Origin: Coprinopsis marcescibilis
Lineage: Eukaryota > Basidiomycota > Agaricomycetes > Agaricales > Psathyrellaceae
DNA: 64,000 bases
Direction: 5' to 3'
NCBI GenBank assembly: GCA_004369085.1
Contig: ML210188.1
Coordinates: 116,254-180,253, forward strand
Made by a program: the position numbers and the translations under genes. Positions within the stretch are counted from its first letter, which is position 1. Each line of letters begins with the position of its first letter. Of this stretch, positions 1-12,247 are shown piece by piece. The notes under the pieces were generated by a model. The model searched no databases. It saw nothing but the letters and a program-made list of their open reading frames with translations, and was not told the origin of the DNA.

Positions 1-242
1 TCAGGAGCTTGATGAGCGTATACTCGACTGCTCTCAAGACCACGCCGAACGCCAAGGAGAAGCTATCTGGGTTATTCGAGACTTACGAGACCGCTGCGGA
101 GAGGGCGCTTGCCAAGTGCGGACTCGGTTTTGCCCTCACGAACATCGCAAGTCCGGCGAGGAGCGATCGGTTGGGTGGAGTGTTGTGGACGAGGCTTGGG
201 GTCATGGTTCTGAGTATGATGGTTGGGTCGATGCTTCTGTAA
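1..242 (+). CDS. C-terminal end of an unidentified protein (5' truncated by window edge)
   Basis: The reading frame is open from the first bases and stops at 240-242 (TAA). About 78 residues are visible: a soluble, helix-like stretch (SVYSTALKTTPNAKEKLSG, then FETYETAAERALAKC) followed by a hydrophobic C-terminal segment LGVMVLSMMVGSMLL. That ending could be a tail anchor or a GPI-attachment signal. No family is recognised. The absence of in-frame stops and the hydrophobic terminus argue for a real last exon, but nothing upstream is available to confirm it. Confidence 0.4.
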   Translation, partial: RSLMSVYSTALKTTPNAKEKLSGLFETYETAAERALAKCGLGFALTNIASPARSDRLGGVLWTRLGVMVLSMMVGSMLL

Positions 243-1003
243 CGGTCGGCCGTTCTCGACAGCACTGTCCTGGTCTTCATCATCAACAGCGACATCAACC
301 ATACGACCCATCTGAGGACTCAGTCCGGACATCCCCGATCTCTTCGCCATAATCACGCATCTCCCATTCCGATACCTGTATTATCACCTTCACTCTTCTT
401 GGCTCTGATAACGCATGGATCCACAGTCCTTGTGACCGATTTTGCGCCGGCATCCTCGGGGACTGTTTTTGGATATCTTACATACCAATTCTGTGTAGTT
501 TTGCCTCATTTCGCTTGGCTGGCGGACACCGTGAACAACGGGCGGGCTGTTTCTTCTCCATCCAGATGCAGACGCATCGCTTGAAACGCACAACCATGCG
601 GCGTCGGGGCTTTCACATTATTGTATTCTGCACATGACGACCTTAACCATTTATGTAGCTTAGCTTTTTTCACAAGGGATTCCATCTTCATCTTGTATTT
701 TCCCTCAACCTTCCTTCTCGTTTTCGGGTATTCGCAATCCTTCCTTCTTGCATATTCATGTGGCCTTTCTACTACGTTACCTACGGATTATTAGTTGTTC
801 GGAGCTGTATATCGCGCTCACTTCGCTTTATTGGCCCCTTTTTATTTGGATTATTTATCACCTTTTTACTTCTCTGTAGACGGTTTCGTTGGGGAATTTG
901 TCATAAGCTCTGCACAATATGGAGATTTTTTCCGGAATACATTTGGCTGTCGCCGCTTGACCATACATACATGTTGCGTCTGTGCAACTAGAGTAAGGCG
1001 TTA
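243..1003. other. Intergenic, no gene seen
   Basis: Only short unrelated frames occur here on both strands. The stretch 700-960 is T-rich and pyrimidine-rich on the plus strand. No splice-supported model could be built. It separates the end of the first gene from the 3' end of the minus-strand WSC gene. Confidence 0.5.
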
Positions 1004-2304
1004 TCAGGGCCTAAAGCTAGTAATGTAAGGCAGAATCTGCAAATAGACCTCCTGGCACTGCGTATGAACGTAATGCGGATGGTTGGGCCTCGGTGAGTAA
1101 ACCAGATCTGTCCTTCCACCTGCCGTTGTGTTGGTGCACAACGCCCACAAATCCGTTCTCCCATCTACGGAGACAACTGGAAAGCCTACGAAACCGATGG
1201 GCCATTGAGAGACCGGATTAGGCTGTAAAGAGAGAAAATGCCCAGTGAGTACTTGTATCGAATTCAAAGTACCCGGGTATTTGGATAACTAACCTTGACA
1301 CAGTATCCGTTGTGCCCCAAAGGGCTGGCAGGGCTCCTCGTTCGAAAGACTTGCGCATCTCCCACAGTAGGCACGATCGCCTGGTAAGTGTTCGCTGTCA
1401 ATCGTCCGTCGACGATAGGAAACAGGACATCGTCTGTCATCCGCCAAAAACAATCGTGAGTTTCACAAGCCTAATGATCAAGATCAAAAAACCTCGAGGT
1501 CAGTCACATCGTACTATGATAGTTATCGAGGAGTAGAATGTCTATCACCGTCACTTACTGTGATAACCCGGAACGATGTTGGGTCGCTGGGAGAGTTGGT
1601 AGAAATCGAACGAAGGTTGACTGTCCCAGCTCCGTTCAGCCAGGGTACTCCAGATTTGGGGATGGCTTGGAGCCTGTTCTGTGCGAAGGTGCCTGGAGTA
1701 CGCCAGTTGATGCAGTCGCTGGGACTTGGAGGGACGCCCTCCGTGTTCTCGTAGAGGAGCATCCGGTTGGCCGACCCACACCATTCACTCTGGTTCCCCG
1801 CACAGGGGATGTCACAGTCGAAGTTGGTGGTGATAGGCAACTCGCCTAGATGGTTGTAATTGTCGCACCCTGATAGACGTGGTATTAAGGCCGTACTCCG
1901 CCACGACATGATACGAGGACTCACAGCATTCGTTTCCATTTTCTAAACCTGCTAGTCCGTACCCATTCTCTGCGCACTTTGACGTGCACCTTTCAGCACT
2001 GATGCCTTCGGGGATGGCAAAGTGAAAGTCCAGCATCCTAACCCCGAAGTCGCGCCTAGATGTAAAAGAGTTGGCAAAAGAGAAGAGTTGTGAAAGCAAA
2101 TCCTACTGACACATAACATCCTCTTCCTCTCCATGGCCCAATTTGCCATCTAATTGGAGGACCCTCGTTCTGCGCACTCGCCTATTGCACAGATGTAAGC
2201 TGGTGGCGATGTATGGACTTGTCGGTCTCTCAGAATCATAGACTCACCACGGCTATGCAAGTCAAGGCCCAAACGATAGATTTCAACATCATCGAAGAAG
2301 TCAT
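1004..2304 (-). CDS. Secreted WSC-domain protein (copy 1)
   Basis: Six exons read on the minus strand, starting at ATG 2302-2304 and ending at TGA 1004-1006. Exon 1 encodes a signal peptide (MLKSIVWALTCIAVVS). A cysteine-rich WSC domain follows: GRGCYV, then ISAERCTSKCAENGYGLAG, a C-W-C-D-N-Y turn, and NQSEWCGSANRMLLYE. The second half contains DAQVF and GHNGYC, and ends in the conserved stretch WALCTNTTAGGRTDLVYSP. WSC domains bind glycans and occur in fungal wall sensors and secreted wall-associated proteins. I see no transmembrane helix after the domain, so a secreted protein fits better than a Wsc1-type sensor. It is paralogous over its whole length to the gene at 15262-16490, with the same intron positions. 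All introns have GT..AG borders and no stop is seen, so the copy looks functional. Confidence 0.82.
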
Positions 2305-2340
2305 GGAACAGTGCGGTGGAAGCATGGGTCAGAATTACCA

Positions 2341-2350
2341 GCTTTTTATA
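2341..2350 (-). promoter_or_regulatory. TATA box of WSC copy 1
   Basis: Read on the minus strand the site is TATAAAAAGC, 37-46 bp before the chosen ATG at 2304. This distance fits a TATA-directed start with a short leader and supports the start choice. Confidence 0.5.
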
Positions 2351-3557
2351 CTATGTGAGCATGGGTAAAATATGCAATTGACTTCTTCATGTAAACTCTC
2401 GAGAAGGTGGCAGCTTGAATGTTGAAGCCGACAGATGCGCAATTGCCTATGTGAATTGATTCTCGACTCTCAAGAAGGATGGCATCTCCAGCTCATCAAT
2501 GTTCTCAAGAGTCATACCGCTACAGTTGGCATATTTGCGTGCGGTCCTGAGCGCGGAGGTTAAGTGTGCTAGAATGAAGATGGAGTATGAGAACCAAACG
2601 GCGTTTCGTGTTAATCAGTACTCCGGAGAATTTATCAGGCACATAATCAACCAACGCGGAACAAGGTGCCCTCAGGCACGTACATCTACAGCTACCTAAG
2701 CGCTGCAAAACATAGTGATGAAGGACAGAATTGACGTTAGAAGCGCCGCCCTGAGCGGGTTCAATGGAGTGTGAGCGCCGATGTGGGAGTCTGGCTGAGT
2801 CTACCAGTGGGAAATCATACTTGTGTACTTATCTTCAAGTAGATGTCAGTTGATGACACTTCGACGTCTGGCCCCTTTCCTTTATGTATGAGTAGAACAA
2901 AAATGAATTTATGACTGAGACGACACCATGACAGCAATCCACGGTTGTTGGAACATGGCCTTTTATGGACCATTGACCTGCATTTATCGGGCCCCTCTGC
3001 GTTCCATCAGCATCTACCAGGACTCCAGGAGTAACTTGGGGCAGACAGAGACGGCGACAGAAGTCCCAACGGAACTCGAACAAAAACTCTAAGAAGAGCA
3101 ATCCGGCCCGCTCTGCTCAAACAGCGCATCGCCACTTGGATCCCACCTCAGCCGGTGGCATAGTATTTGTCATTGCCCAGTGCTCTAGCTCTAGATAGTA
3201 GAAAGGCATCTGAGCTAACCTATGATATGTAGCTGTCAAGGTAGTGAGTTGACCGAGAGTCTGAGATTCGTCCACATCACTGGTATCATATCCATGATCG
3301 GTCACTCCGAGCTGCGATACTGAACTGGCGTCCGACAACTAGCAATTGGGTGTCCAAAGTCAGGACCTAACATACATCATGGCTGTATAGTCCGAACGAA
3401 CCGAAGTCGGCGTTGACTCCTCGAGATTGAACAAAACGATGCTTGATTGGCCTTGACTAGGATCCAAGCCCCTTATCCACATACCTAACCCTCCTGGCGC
3501 TTACTCTCCCCTGTATCCCAAAATACTGCAGCGGCTAAATTGCACTGTGAGATTTGG
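2351..3557. other. Intergenic, no gene seen
   Basis: About 1.2 kb with only short frames (up to 88 codons) that lack recognisable domains or paired splice sites. It carries the divergent upstream regions of WSC copy 1 (minus) and the seven-helix membrane protein gene (plus). Confidence 0.5.
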
Positions 3558-3599
3558 ATGCAGGCATTCAATACCAAACCGTCCTTGGATGGCAAGCAC

Positions 3600-5176
3600 A
3601 TGGACCTGTTGGCGGTGTTTGTCGCAATTGCGCTCGAAAGTCTGCTGGTCGGCATCTTCATCGTCTTAGGCTCAATCTCCCTTTACCTATGGACTACGCG
3701 GATGCATGGATCTTCCGGTTTCATCCTCGAGGACGCACCTCTATCGAAGAGGAAACCTGCCACGCTACAAATGAAGGAAAGCATCCGTGGCCTTCAGATG
3801 GCTTTCAAAAATCCTCTCGTCTATGGAAGTGTCGCCTTGTCGATATGTATCCTTGGGGTATCTTTCGTTCTGTCAACCTATTTACCGTATTTTCTCACTT
3901 CTACATTACTTCGTCTTCACCAGCATTGGATTTGTACGGTGGTTCGCTTGTTCACGGCTGTTGAGATCCTTCAAGTTGGACAGTCTCCAATACCAATGTT
4001 CGAGGACCATAGACGTACAGACTTTATACTGATGTCGACGTTTATTGCGATGGCTTTCCCGGTGGTTGATTCTTTGTTGGTACGTGTTCAACCTAAACTA
4101 CGTCACAGTTTCTCTTCTCGGTAGATTCTCTAAACGCTCATAGATCTGGCGCATGTGGGTCGTTTCCGGACGGTCGAGGTGCCTATTACTACTGCCACCT
4201 ATATTGGCGGTTCTTGGGTTTACTGGTAGGTACTTCTAATCATCTCCTTCTCCAAGGGCTCACGCAAGTCACAAAGTGTGTGGTGCCCGGGTTATAGCTT
4301 CATTTCCTATGAGACAGTCGAATGATAACCTGTACTCCCCTAATATCAAGTCCTGGATTCTTTGCAACGCCGTTTTAACCACCTTGTAAGTCAAGGACGT
4401 TTATGCCTTACAACTACTGCGGCTCATATTCTTTATGTCAGTGCAAATATATACTGTACAGGTTACCACCACTTTCCATCCATTTACTTATAATTACCAC
4501 TGACTATACCCCCTTTTCAGCCTGCCTACTTTTTCGACTATGCAGGGTACACACTAGGAATGTGCTGTTTGGGATCTCTCGACGGGTATGTTTGTGCACT
4601 GTCCTCCGACACTTCACTCAGCCTAGTTCGACTCTGATTATCTTGACTAATTTGCAGCCCATTCTTGTTATACTCGTTGAAAGCGCAGCGCTACATAGGT
4701 ACGTTTACGACTGCTCTCAGTTCGTCATAGATGGTCAAATCGTTACTTTGCCATGTAGCGTCTGGACTGTGTTGGGGTTTGTGACATACCAAGCCGAGAT
4801 GCCTCTTGCCATCATAGCACTGGAGACCGGCCCTGTCGTTGCAGGAATAGCCTTCATGCTCATCAATGTTCGAGTAGGCCTTGGATGGGATATTCGACCA
4901 GACTTGAAGTGCGGACCGCTGCCCTTTATCTTGGCCCAGGCATTTCGAGGTACCCCTATGCAAGCAGACGACCAGGATGAAATCCCAAATCATGTCCTTC
5001 ATGATCACCCGCGCCCATCCGTAGATGGCCCTCTGCCCGGAAGGGTGTCGATGTCGATCCAACACACGATCCGAGTCTCGACTCAATCCCTGCAACGACA
5101 TAACGACGACGGACCTGCACGTTCTCCGTCACTATCCCAGAACGTCTGTATAGTTACTGGAGCTGCAACAGGCTAA
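3600..5176 (+). CDS. Seven-helix integral membrane protein of the agaricomycete type
   Basis: Seven exons give a 404-residue protein: 3600-4079, 4144-4225, 4277-4385, 4442-4461, 4521-4585, 4658-4698 and 4759-5176, all in phase with GT..AG introns. Exon 4 is only 20 nt. Diagnostic segments are the first helix (AVFVAIALESLLVGIFIVLG), DSLLIWRMWVVSGRS followed by LLLLPPILAVLGFTG, the PILVILVESAALHS motif, and the last helix (GPVVAGIAFMLINVRVGLGW). These match a large family of uncharacterised multi-spanning proteins common in mushroom genomes. From family resemblance only, a receptor-like or transport role is possible. A hydrophilic C-terminal tail of about 90 residues follows the last helix. An upstream in-frame ATG at 3558 is an alternative start. 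The gene converges with the GT90 gene, whose stop is 207 bp downstream. Confidence 0.72.
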
Positions 5177-5383
5177 TGCATCAATAGAGGGTTAGGGCTG
5201 TCTATCTATACATGAGTTGAAGACACGCAATGCGCTCAATTTCAGTGCCGACAACTTAGGCGCGCGCCTACTAGGGGCTGAATTTGCTTGGCGCGTTGGC
5301 TAATTGTCCGGCGTTGAGGCCAGCAGGACTCAAGCTGTAGTATGTCTTACGATAGGAAAACATTATTTCCTGAGATAGTGGGT

Positions 5384-7917
5384 TTATTTTATTGACCTCA
5401 TACGTCTTTCTTTACGCCGTTTCAACATTTCTTCAAATGTGGGTATGCTGGCCGCCCTTCTCGTTCCCGCGCCATCTGGCGAGAAATCACCAAACATTTC
5501 GGGGTCAAAGCCACCATTGACTTCGTCGTCCTCGTCATAGACGTAGTCCAGCCCACCATTTTCCCTTTCTGTAGACATGATTCTGGAGTATTCCAAAAAC
5601 AGCCTCGAAACAAATGTCAGGCCGCACACCACAAATATGATGCCACCCAGTTACCCACCTGAACATGTATGCAGTCATATCGGCTTGTCTCCAATGTGAC
5701 AGACTCCACTCCCGACCCTTCTCAGCAATCTTCTTTGCGAGATCGGGATGACCGCCATGCCCTGACGGATCGCCTCTGAAGAAGTAGAGTGTATCAAGGA
5801 GGTCAGAGTAGTCGATCTGGATGGGGACAAAATGCAGCCAAGGCTCGATACGGTCGGCATACCTGAGAAACACATTAGTTGGACGATCCCAGTTACAATT
5901 CTGCGGCTTTAGTACTTACCACTCGCGATATATAGTCGACTTGAAGATAAGGCTGTTTGAGGTCATCAATCTCTTGAACCTCGAGGACCACGCGTTTCCA
6001 TCCACCTGGAAATGTCATGTTAGCTGCACATTTGAGAAACGTCCGTGTAAGCTGTACTCACGTCAATGATGTACTTGTATTTTCCTTGCGTATTTACGCT
6101 ATGCCTCTGACGAAACTCGTACTCGTTCGAAAGCCTCCCACATACACCTTCATCGCACCCAATAGGTTGACCCACAAATGCGACGTCCGCCATTGCAGGG
6201 GCCCACATCGCCTTACTCAGGAATCCATTCTCCTCCGAGATCCCAAGATCAACAGGATTTCCGACCTTCCACCTCTCGTCCGGCGTACTTCTCAGCAGCA
6301 ACGTGCTGCTCATCTCTTGCGTCGAGCGTGGGTTCGCCCAATCAATAACCCTAGGCCTCTGACTTCTCCACCACTGCGCATTCGAGCCATAGTACATGCC
6401 AGTGTTGCTACCTCTCCACTGCAGGCGATGGTCGTCCTTTTTGTCAAACGGCGGGTCGTCTGAGCGAGGTTTGATATCTTCAACCCAGCTGTGGGGATAC
6501 GCCACCATTATATCGTGATGCACGGATGAAGGGCTGAAGCTGAACTGGGGGATAAGCTGACGGTGCGGTACAGGCCCTCTCTGGTGGGAGATGAATTGAC
6601 CGTGCATCAAGAGATGCGCGGGGTGTAGGCATGGGTCCATTGAAAGCTTGTGGTTGTGTATAAATGTCTTTGGCAAAGCTGCTCCTGGGATTTGAACAGC
6701 GGGCGAGGAATGGGAAGTGTTGAATTTCATTCGAGATAGGATTGAGAGGGGTGGAATGGGGTTGGGGAAACCTGCTGCGTTGACTCTTGCTGGCGAGTCT
6801 GGCGCACAGGAGGACGGCCATCCATGTAGCTTAACCTCTGGGGGATGGTCGACGTCGATATCTGTGAAGAAGGACATGAATTACACGTTCAGGTGGTTTG
6901 CATAAACGCACATTTTCCATCTCTGGCTGCCTTGACTGCCATTGTCATCAGCTCATGGTCCGTAGGCAGATTTGGTCCATCGTGCGGACTGAAAACAGCC
7001 CGAAATGGTGGGATAGAGCCTTGCACATCCTGGAGCAACTTGAACATTTCGGGGAGGAAGACTAAGAATCGATCCTTGTCTTTAATGTCGTGGAAGGTGA
7101 AGTTTAAGAGGCTTATGGGGTCGTCCAATGTCTCCTTGCCAAGTGTGAAAGAGTCGGCCTGAGCTTCCCACCCATGCTGCGTCTTTTGCAAATGGCGAGG
7201 GTCGATACCCCAAAAGTGCTCTACATCGCGGTATATTTGGTCGTATTCATCTGGGAGGCGGACTGCGCTCGTCTTGACGTAGAGCCACCTGTTGCGGGCG
7301 GAAACGCCCTAAGTTAATTTGACAATCAGTAGCTTGGCATATGCTTACCAGAGGTCAAATCCCTTGGGCGGTCTCCGGCCATAACGCCTCTGATACTCCG
7401 TACAAGCCTCCTTCAAAGTCCGGCTTGCTTTCTTGTTCTTCAGCTTCCACTTCGCCTCAGCCTTCGACATTAGCTCAAATATTGGATGGGGTCCGTCAGG
7501 GTTAACCTCTAACAGGCCATCTTTACGATAGAAATGCAAGGAATCCCCCTTCCCTACTCCTTCGACACCCTCTCCAAGAATGGGTTCGTCATCTGAATCG
7601 AGTATCCCGAATCCAAATGCGTCTTCCTTCCTATTTGGAGGCGTCTCGACAGGAACCCTCGTAGTTGTCACAGTGCGAGTCACAGTTTCTGCAAGCCTGT
7701 GTACGGTGGTCGTGGTGGTTTTGGTCACAATAAGTTCTTCAACTCTGCAATTATTGGACTCCGGGAGCTTGGTTACTGGACATTGGGCGAGCAGCGGATT
7801 GGTGGCCAGTCTCTGATAGTGTCGAGTCCATTCCAGGTAGAAGACACCTGCTAGAACGACACCAATGGCCAATGAGCGCAATGGAAGGCGTGCGGTGCGT
7901 GGGCCAGAGAAAACCAT
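5384..7917 (-). CDS. Glycosyltransferase family 90 (CAP10-like) type II membrane protein
   Basis: Multi-exon minus-strand gene, ATG at 7917 and TAA at 5384-5386. After a short basic N-terminus there is one signal-anchor helix ([18 protein letters not shown]), then a Thr-rich stem, then the luminal CAP10/GT90 region. Markers in order are [30 protein letters not shown], the core [58 protein letters not shown] and [21 protein letters not shown]90 enzymes transfer xylose or glucose. In basidiomycetes the founding member Cap10 acts in capsule and surface-glycan synthesis in the secretory pathway. An upstream in-frame ATG exists at 7959, but the helix placement favours 7917. The C-terminal tail is acidic then basic ([14 protein letters not shown]). 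No disruption is seen. Acceptor sugar and linkage are unknown. Confidence 0.85.
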
Positions 7918-8485
7918 GGGCAGCGCCCACTGGCAGCGACTCGGGTTACGATGGTGCACTGAAAAATTCCGCTATGCCCCCAGCGTCCCGCCACCCACCA
8001 GATTTGGCCATTCTTCCTGTCTGAACTTCTCTGAAACATCATTATGTCAACCGTCATTCGTCGCGGGTCAAAGAATTGTGATCAACATCACATGGTCCGT
8101 GCGTATTGACGTTATGTTTGGACGCGCAGGTCGAAAGTTGATGCGACAGCGCGTCTTTCATTTATCTCCAGACAAATTCAGACAAGCTCTAGAAATCCTT
8201 TGTCTCTGACGTATACACCTTCTTCGCTGAACAACCGGAGAACAGTTTCATATGCTCAATCAGATTTGATGCTTGTTTCTGAGACAGGATCATCAAGACT
8301 CGGAGGCGGTGTGGTACGATTGTACTGTTCTGCTCGACAGGAATGCAGGGGGGTACATTCTCTATCGAATGGCGCCTTGAGCAGAAACGTTCCATCCTTG
8401 TCTCTATCCTGCTTTCGACGCCGATTTAACGAAGCCAGACTGGGAGGGTTGCGCTGTTACCTAGTGCCAAGTTATAATCCAAGCA
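7918..8485. other. Divergent intergenic region, no gene seen
   Basis: About 570 bp between the starts of the minus-strand GT90 gene and the plus-strand membrane protein gene. It presumably holds both promoters. No clear TATA box or RNA gene was recognised. Confidence 0.45.
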
Positions 8486-9332
8486 ATGCCAGCAGTACGG
8501 CACACTTCTGTATCCCTTCAATTTCTACCCGACTCCGACCAGTTGAAAACCAACACTCCATTCAGCCGACCTTGCCAATATCCTAGCCGGCTCAGCAACT
8601 TTCTGTCGGCGCACGACAAAATCTCCAGTGAGGGATTTATTACTTCTGTGAATAGGTTGCCGATTAGCCACAAACGGTATGTCGTCGAAGCCTCCTCGTC
8701 TTCGTCTTCAACCTTAATGCACACAGCTTCGGCTTCTTAGAGTTATCTTCTCGCAAGCATTCCTCCTAAATTCGGTACTCCTCGCCTTCATTGTCATGCT
8801 AGTAGTCGGCATTTTCAGCCACGACTTCTACGAGCTGTATCCAATCGCGCTCCGAATAGTGTTCATCCTTACTCAGGACGTGGTTCTGGGGTGGGCCAGC
8901 TTCATCGTTCTTCGCTCCACCATAATCCCATTCTTCATCCAAGAGTGCCGCTATCGTGCCTTCTTCGGGTTTCAGAAGGACGAACTGCTCATTCGAAAGA
9001 CCCCTCTCGACCTCCGGCCCAGCTCTGTCTTTGCAGAAGTGTCGTCTCGGAAGCCAGTGAACGACCAATCAGAAGAAGACGTATTTGACAGTTGGAGGAA
9101 TGCAATCACCCACGCAATCGATCCCTGTCGTTTGTACTTCCGCCCAGGCCTGATGTTCTCCGACGATTACTGGACTCCCGATTATGCTGCAACCTTTGAA
9201 GCAGCCCGAAGTATCCAAATCGGCGAACTGTCGATGGACGATTTTGATTTGTCGGTTTGGGAAAGGTCAGGTGCCTCTGACTCGCTGTCGGGCATGTGGA
9301 ACGTGGTTGAGCTATGGAGAGCCTCATTTTAA
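8486..9332 (+). CDS. Hypothetical membrane protein, 260 residues
   Basis: Two exons, 8486-8676 and 8741-9332, joined in phase across a 64 bp GT..AG intron, which gives 260 residues. The N-terminal 60 residues are polar. Two hydrophobic stretches follow (FLLNSVLLAFIVMLVVGIF, then IALRIVFILTQDVVLGWASF). A charged C-terminal half follows with EECRYRAFFGFQKDE-like and DDYWTPDYAATFEAAR segments and a C-terminal WNVVELWRASF. No known domain is recognised. The clean splice, long second exon and membrane segments support a real gene; the exact ATG is uncertain. Confidence 0.5.
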
Positions 9333-10092
9333 ATAATTTAGATGATGGTGTTGCTCTAATCTGGTACTCCTCCTTCGTAACCTCGAATTTAATACTTATA
9401 ACGGTTCGTCAATGATCACGAAGAATTTTGTTTTAAATAAAGAGTTCAACACAGCGTGCTGAATCGATTGATAAGTAATTACTACGATGTTCCACATTAG
9501 TTCAGACTGCATAGTTCGCATCTGTCCGCAACTTCGTGTTGGCCACGCGCTGGTCCCCAAACTGTCCTACGTAGACACATTTACTTCCGACTCGCATCCG
9601 TGAAATGCCTGCCAAATTCAGACTTCGACAGCATCACAGTCGAAAGCCTTTAAACCAGTACCTTTGGAATGGGGCGCTTGCAGCCAATTACGATGCAGGA
9701 CGTTCGCAGAGTCTGGATCAGTCCTCTTCTCCGAGTCGCTAGGGGGAGGGAGTTGGACAGCGACTAGTAGATACCAGCATACTCCAAGGAAGGCTATGGA
9801 GAACCTGAGCAGCATAGCACTACTTCGGCCTGCGATAATACTACAGTTTACAGTCAATTCTAGTGCCAGCCTCTTCGGAGTCCTTGCTGGCCCATCATCA
9901 ATCCGTTTAGCGCCCGATGACGCGGGTGGCTGTGTAAGATCTTATCTTATCTGAGTTCTTTCCACGTGCAGCAGGGATTTTTATCTCGCAGCCGCAGGAG
10001 GACTCATTTGTTGGCTGCTTGCTCAGCAAAAAGCTCTTTCACGAGAGACCACCGTAGATCCTACATTTTCTACCTTCTCGACTTCTAGAGCC
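9333..10092. other. Intergenic with one short signal-peptide-like frame
   Basis: Mostly AT-rich non-coding sequence before NMD3. A minus-strand frame at 9618-9857 (79 codons) begins, from its internal Met, with MLLRFSIAFLGVCWYLLVAVQ, which resembles a signal peptide followed by about 45 polar residues. It is divergent to NMD3. It has no recognised family and could be a chance frame. Confidence 0.3.
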
Positions 10093-12045
10093 ATGGAGTT
10101 TATCGCAGGGCCCGCGGTTATGAGAGTTCTGTGTGCGGATTGTGGTCAGTATGCTCGTTTCATCGAATCTATAAGCTCGAAGGTTGATTTTCTCGACCAG
10201 GAACACCGATCGTACCGAATTCCGCGAATCTTTGTGTCGCTTGCTTGAGGAACACGTATGTTTGTGCTAGAGCTGCCAATTAGAACGAAACCTGAAGCAT
10301 TTTAGGATCGATATCACGGAGGGAATCCCTAAACAAGGTGTGCTACCAGTTCATTCGAGTTCTGGACGGATACTCACCCTCTTTATAGCTTCTGTATCGT
10401 TTTGCAGAAATTGTGAACGATTCCTTGCACCTCCTGCCTCATGGACATTGGCGAAACCAGAATCAGCCGAGTTACTCGCAATCTGCCTTAAGAAATTGAA
10501 GGGTTTGAACAAGGTTCGACTGACAGATGCAAAGTTTATCTGGACAGAACCACATTCCAAGAGGTTAAAAGTCGCAATGACAATCCAAAAAGAGGTCCGT
10601 CGTCCGCATTTAAGGTCGATTTTCACCGTTAAAAATGCGGCTGCAGGTGCTCACAAACACGATCCTCGAACAAACCTTTGAAATCGAGTACCTCGTGCAA
10701 TACGGCCAGTGCCCAGATTGTGCAAGACTAGCGGCCAAGAATACCTGGAAGGCATTGGTTCAAGTACGACAGAAAGTGACCCACAAGCGGACCTTCCTTT
10801 ACCTCGAACAGCTCATCCTCAAACACAACGCACAAAAAGACACCATCATGATCAAGGAGGTGAAGGATGGTATCGATTTCTTCTACAGCTCAAGAAGTCA
10901 CGCCCTCAAAATGTGTGAGTTCCTGACCGGCGTGGTCCCAATTCGGTACGTCCATCCACTGTATTTACCCGCCAATCCACTGACAATCTGTACACAGATC
11001 GAAATCATCAGAGCAGCTGCTTTCCAGCGATACCCACACCAGCACCGCCAACTTCAAGTACAGCTACTCCGTCGAGATCGTGCCAGTATGCAAGGACGAT
11101 CTCGTCTGCATCCCCCCCAGACAGGCCAAAACCTTTTCCAACATCAACCCACTCACAATCTGCACGCGGGTCGGTGCCTCCCTTCAGCTCCTCGACCCCG
11201 CAACTCTCCAAACATGCGAAGTCTCTGCCAGCGTCTACTGGCGAAGCCCCTTCTTCTCACTCGCATCCGTCACCGACCTTGTCGAGTTCACGGTGCTCGA
11301 CATTGAGCCCGATCGTCAGAAGACGAGGGGAAAATGGGTCGAGGCCGATGCCACAGTCGCACTGTCTGGCGCATTCAAATCGAGTGCAGCCCGCGGCCAA
11401 GACGAAGACGCGATGATGGACTACGATGCCATCGGCGGCGCCACCATGATCTACCACACTCGTACCCATCTCGGAGCCATCCTCCAGCCCGGCGATGCCG
11501 TCATGGGCTACCACCTCACCTCCGCCAACTTCAACTCCGACGACTTTGCACAGCTGCGCGGCGACCGCATACCTGATGTCATCCTTGTGAAGAAGGCGTA
11601 CCCCAATCGCCGCAAGAAGAGCAACAACAAGGCTAGGAAATGGAAGTTGCGGAGTATCGCCAAGGAGGCTGGCGAGGAGGGCGAAACCAGTGGTGCGAGA
11701 GGTGCGATTGGCAGAATGGGAGGACGGGATACAAAGAAAGTCGACGAGGACTATGAGATATTCTTGCGAGATCTGGAGGAGGATCCAGAGCTGCGTGCGA
11801 CTGTTAACCTGTACAAGGCAGCGGATCTCACCATGGAGGAGGATACGGCAATCACTACTACGAAGCCGAAGACGAAGAAGAAGGGCAATCAATATGGGAT
11901 GGACGTTGATGAGGCACCTCCTCAACAAACTGGCGATGAGGACGATGGAGAAGCGGAAGCCGATTTCCCAGATGTTAAATTGGACGAGCTGCTGGAAGAG
12001 TTCGATGAAATGACGCTCAATGTGTACGAGGAGCAAGAAGTATGA
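10093..12045 (+). CDS. nmd3: 60S ribosomal subunit export adaptor NMD3
   Basis: ATG at 10093, TGA at 12043-12045, with several short introns in the 5' part and a long last exon. The N-terminus has the paired zinc-binding Cys motifs of NMD3: LCADCG and LCVACLRN, then SFCRNCERFL and YGQCPDCARLAAKNTW. Family-typical stretches follow: QKVTHKRTFLYLEQLILKH, KEVKDGIDFFYSSRSHALKM, CKDDLVCIPP and SNINPLTICTRV. Lys-rich NRRKKSNNKARKWKLR, then an acidic C-terminus that includes DELLEEFDEMTLN, match the nuclear-localisation and Crm1-dependent export region. NMD3 binds the joining face of pre-60S subunits and links them to Crm1 for nuclear export. An acceptor at about 10387 gives KQASVSFCRNC; the nearer acceptor would destroy the zinc motif. 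The gene converges with the PAP2 gene 203 bp away. Confidence 0.95.
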
Positions 12046-12247
12046 TCCATCGTGCAGACATTGTTTGCAGTGTAAAGTAGTAGTATTGCATGGAATGAAT
12101 GAGTACAGAATGAGATGGTTATGAATTAAGTAACAGTACACTGGTAGGCAAAAGATATCTCGTGTATCTCAATCGGAATCGGAGGGAATGAAATGAAATC
12201 TGGGAGCTAGCATTCGAAATCCAAAGGGGCCGGTGGTCGGTTACTGC

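Noticed and set aside
11257..12141. 294-codon frame antisense to NMD3
   Set aside because: It is a mirror of the long NMD3 last exon, whose acidic and basic codons produce an open antisense frame.
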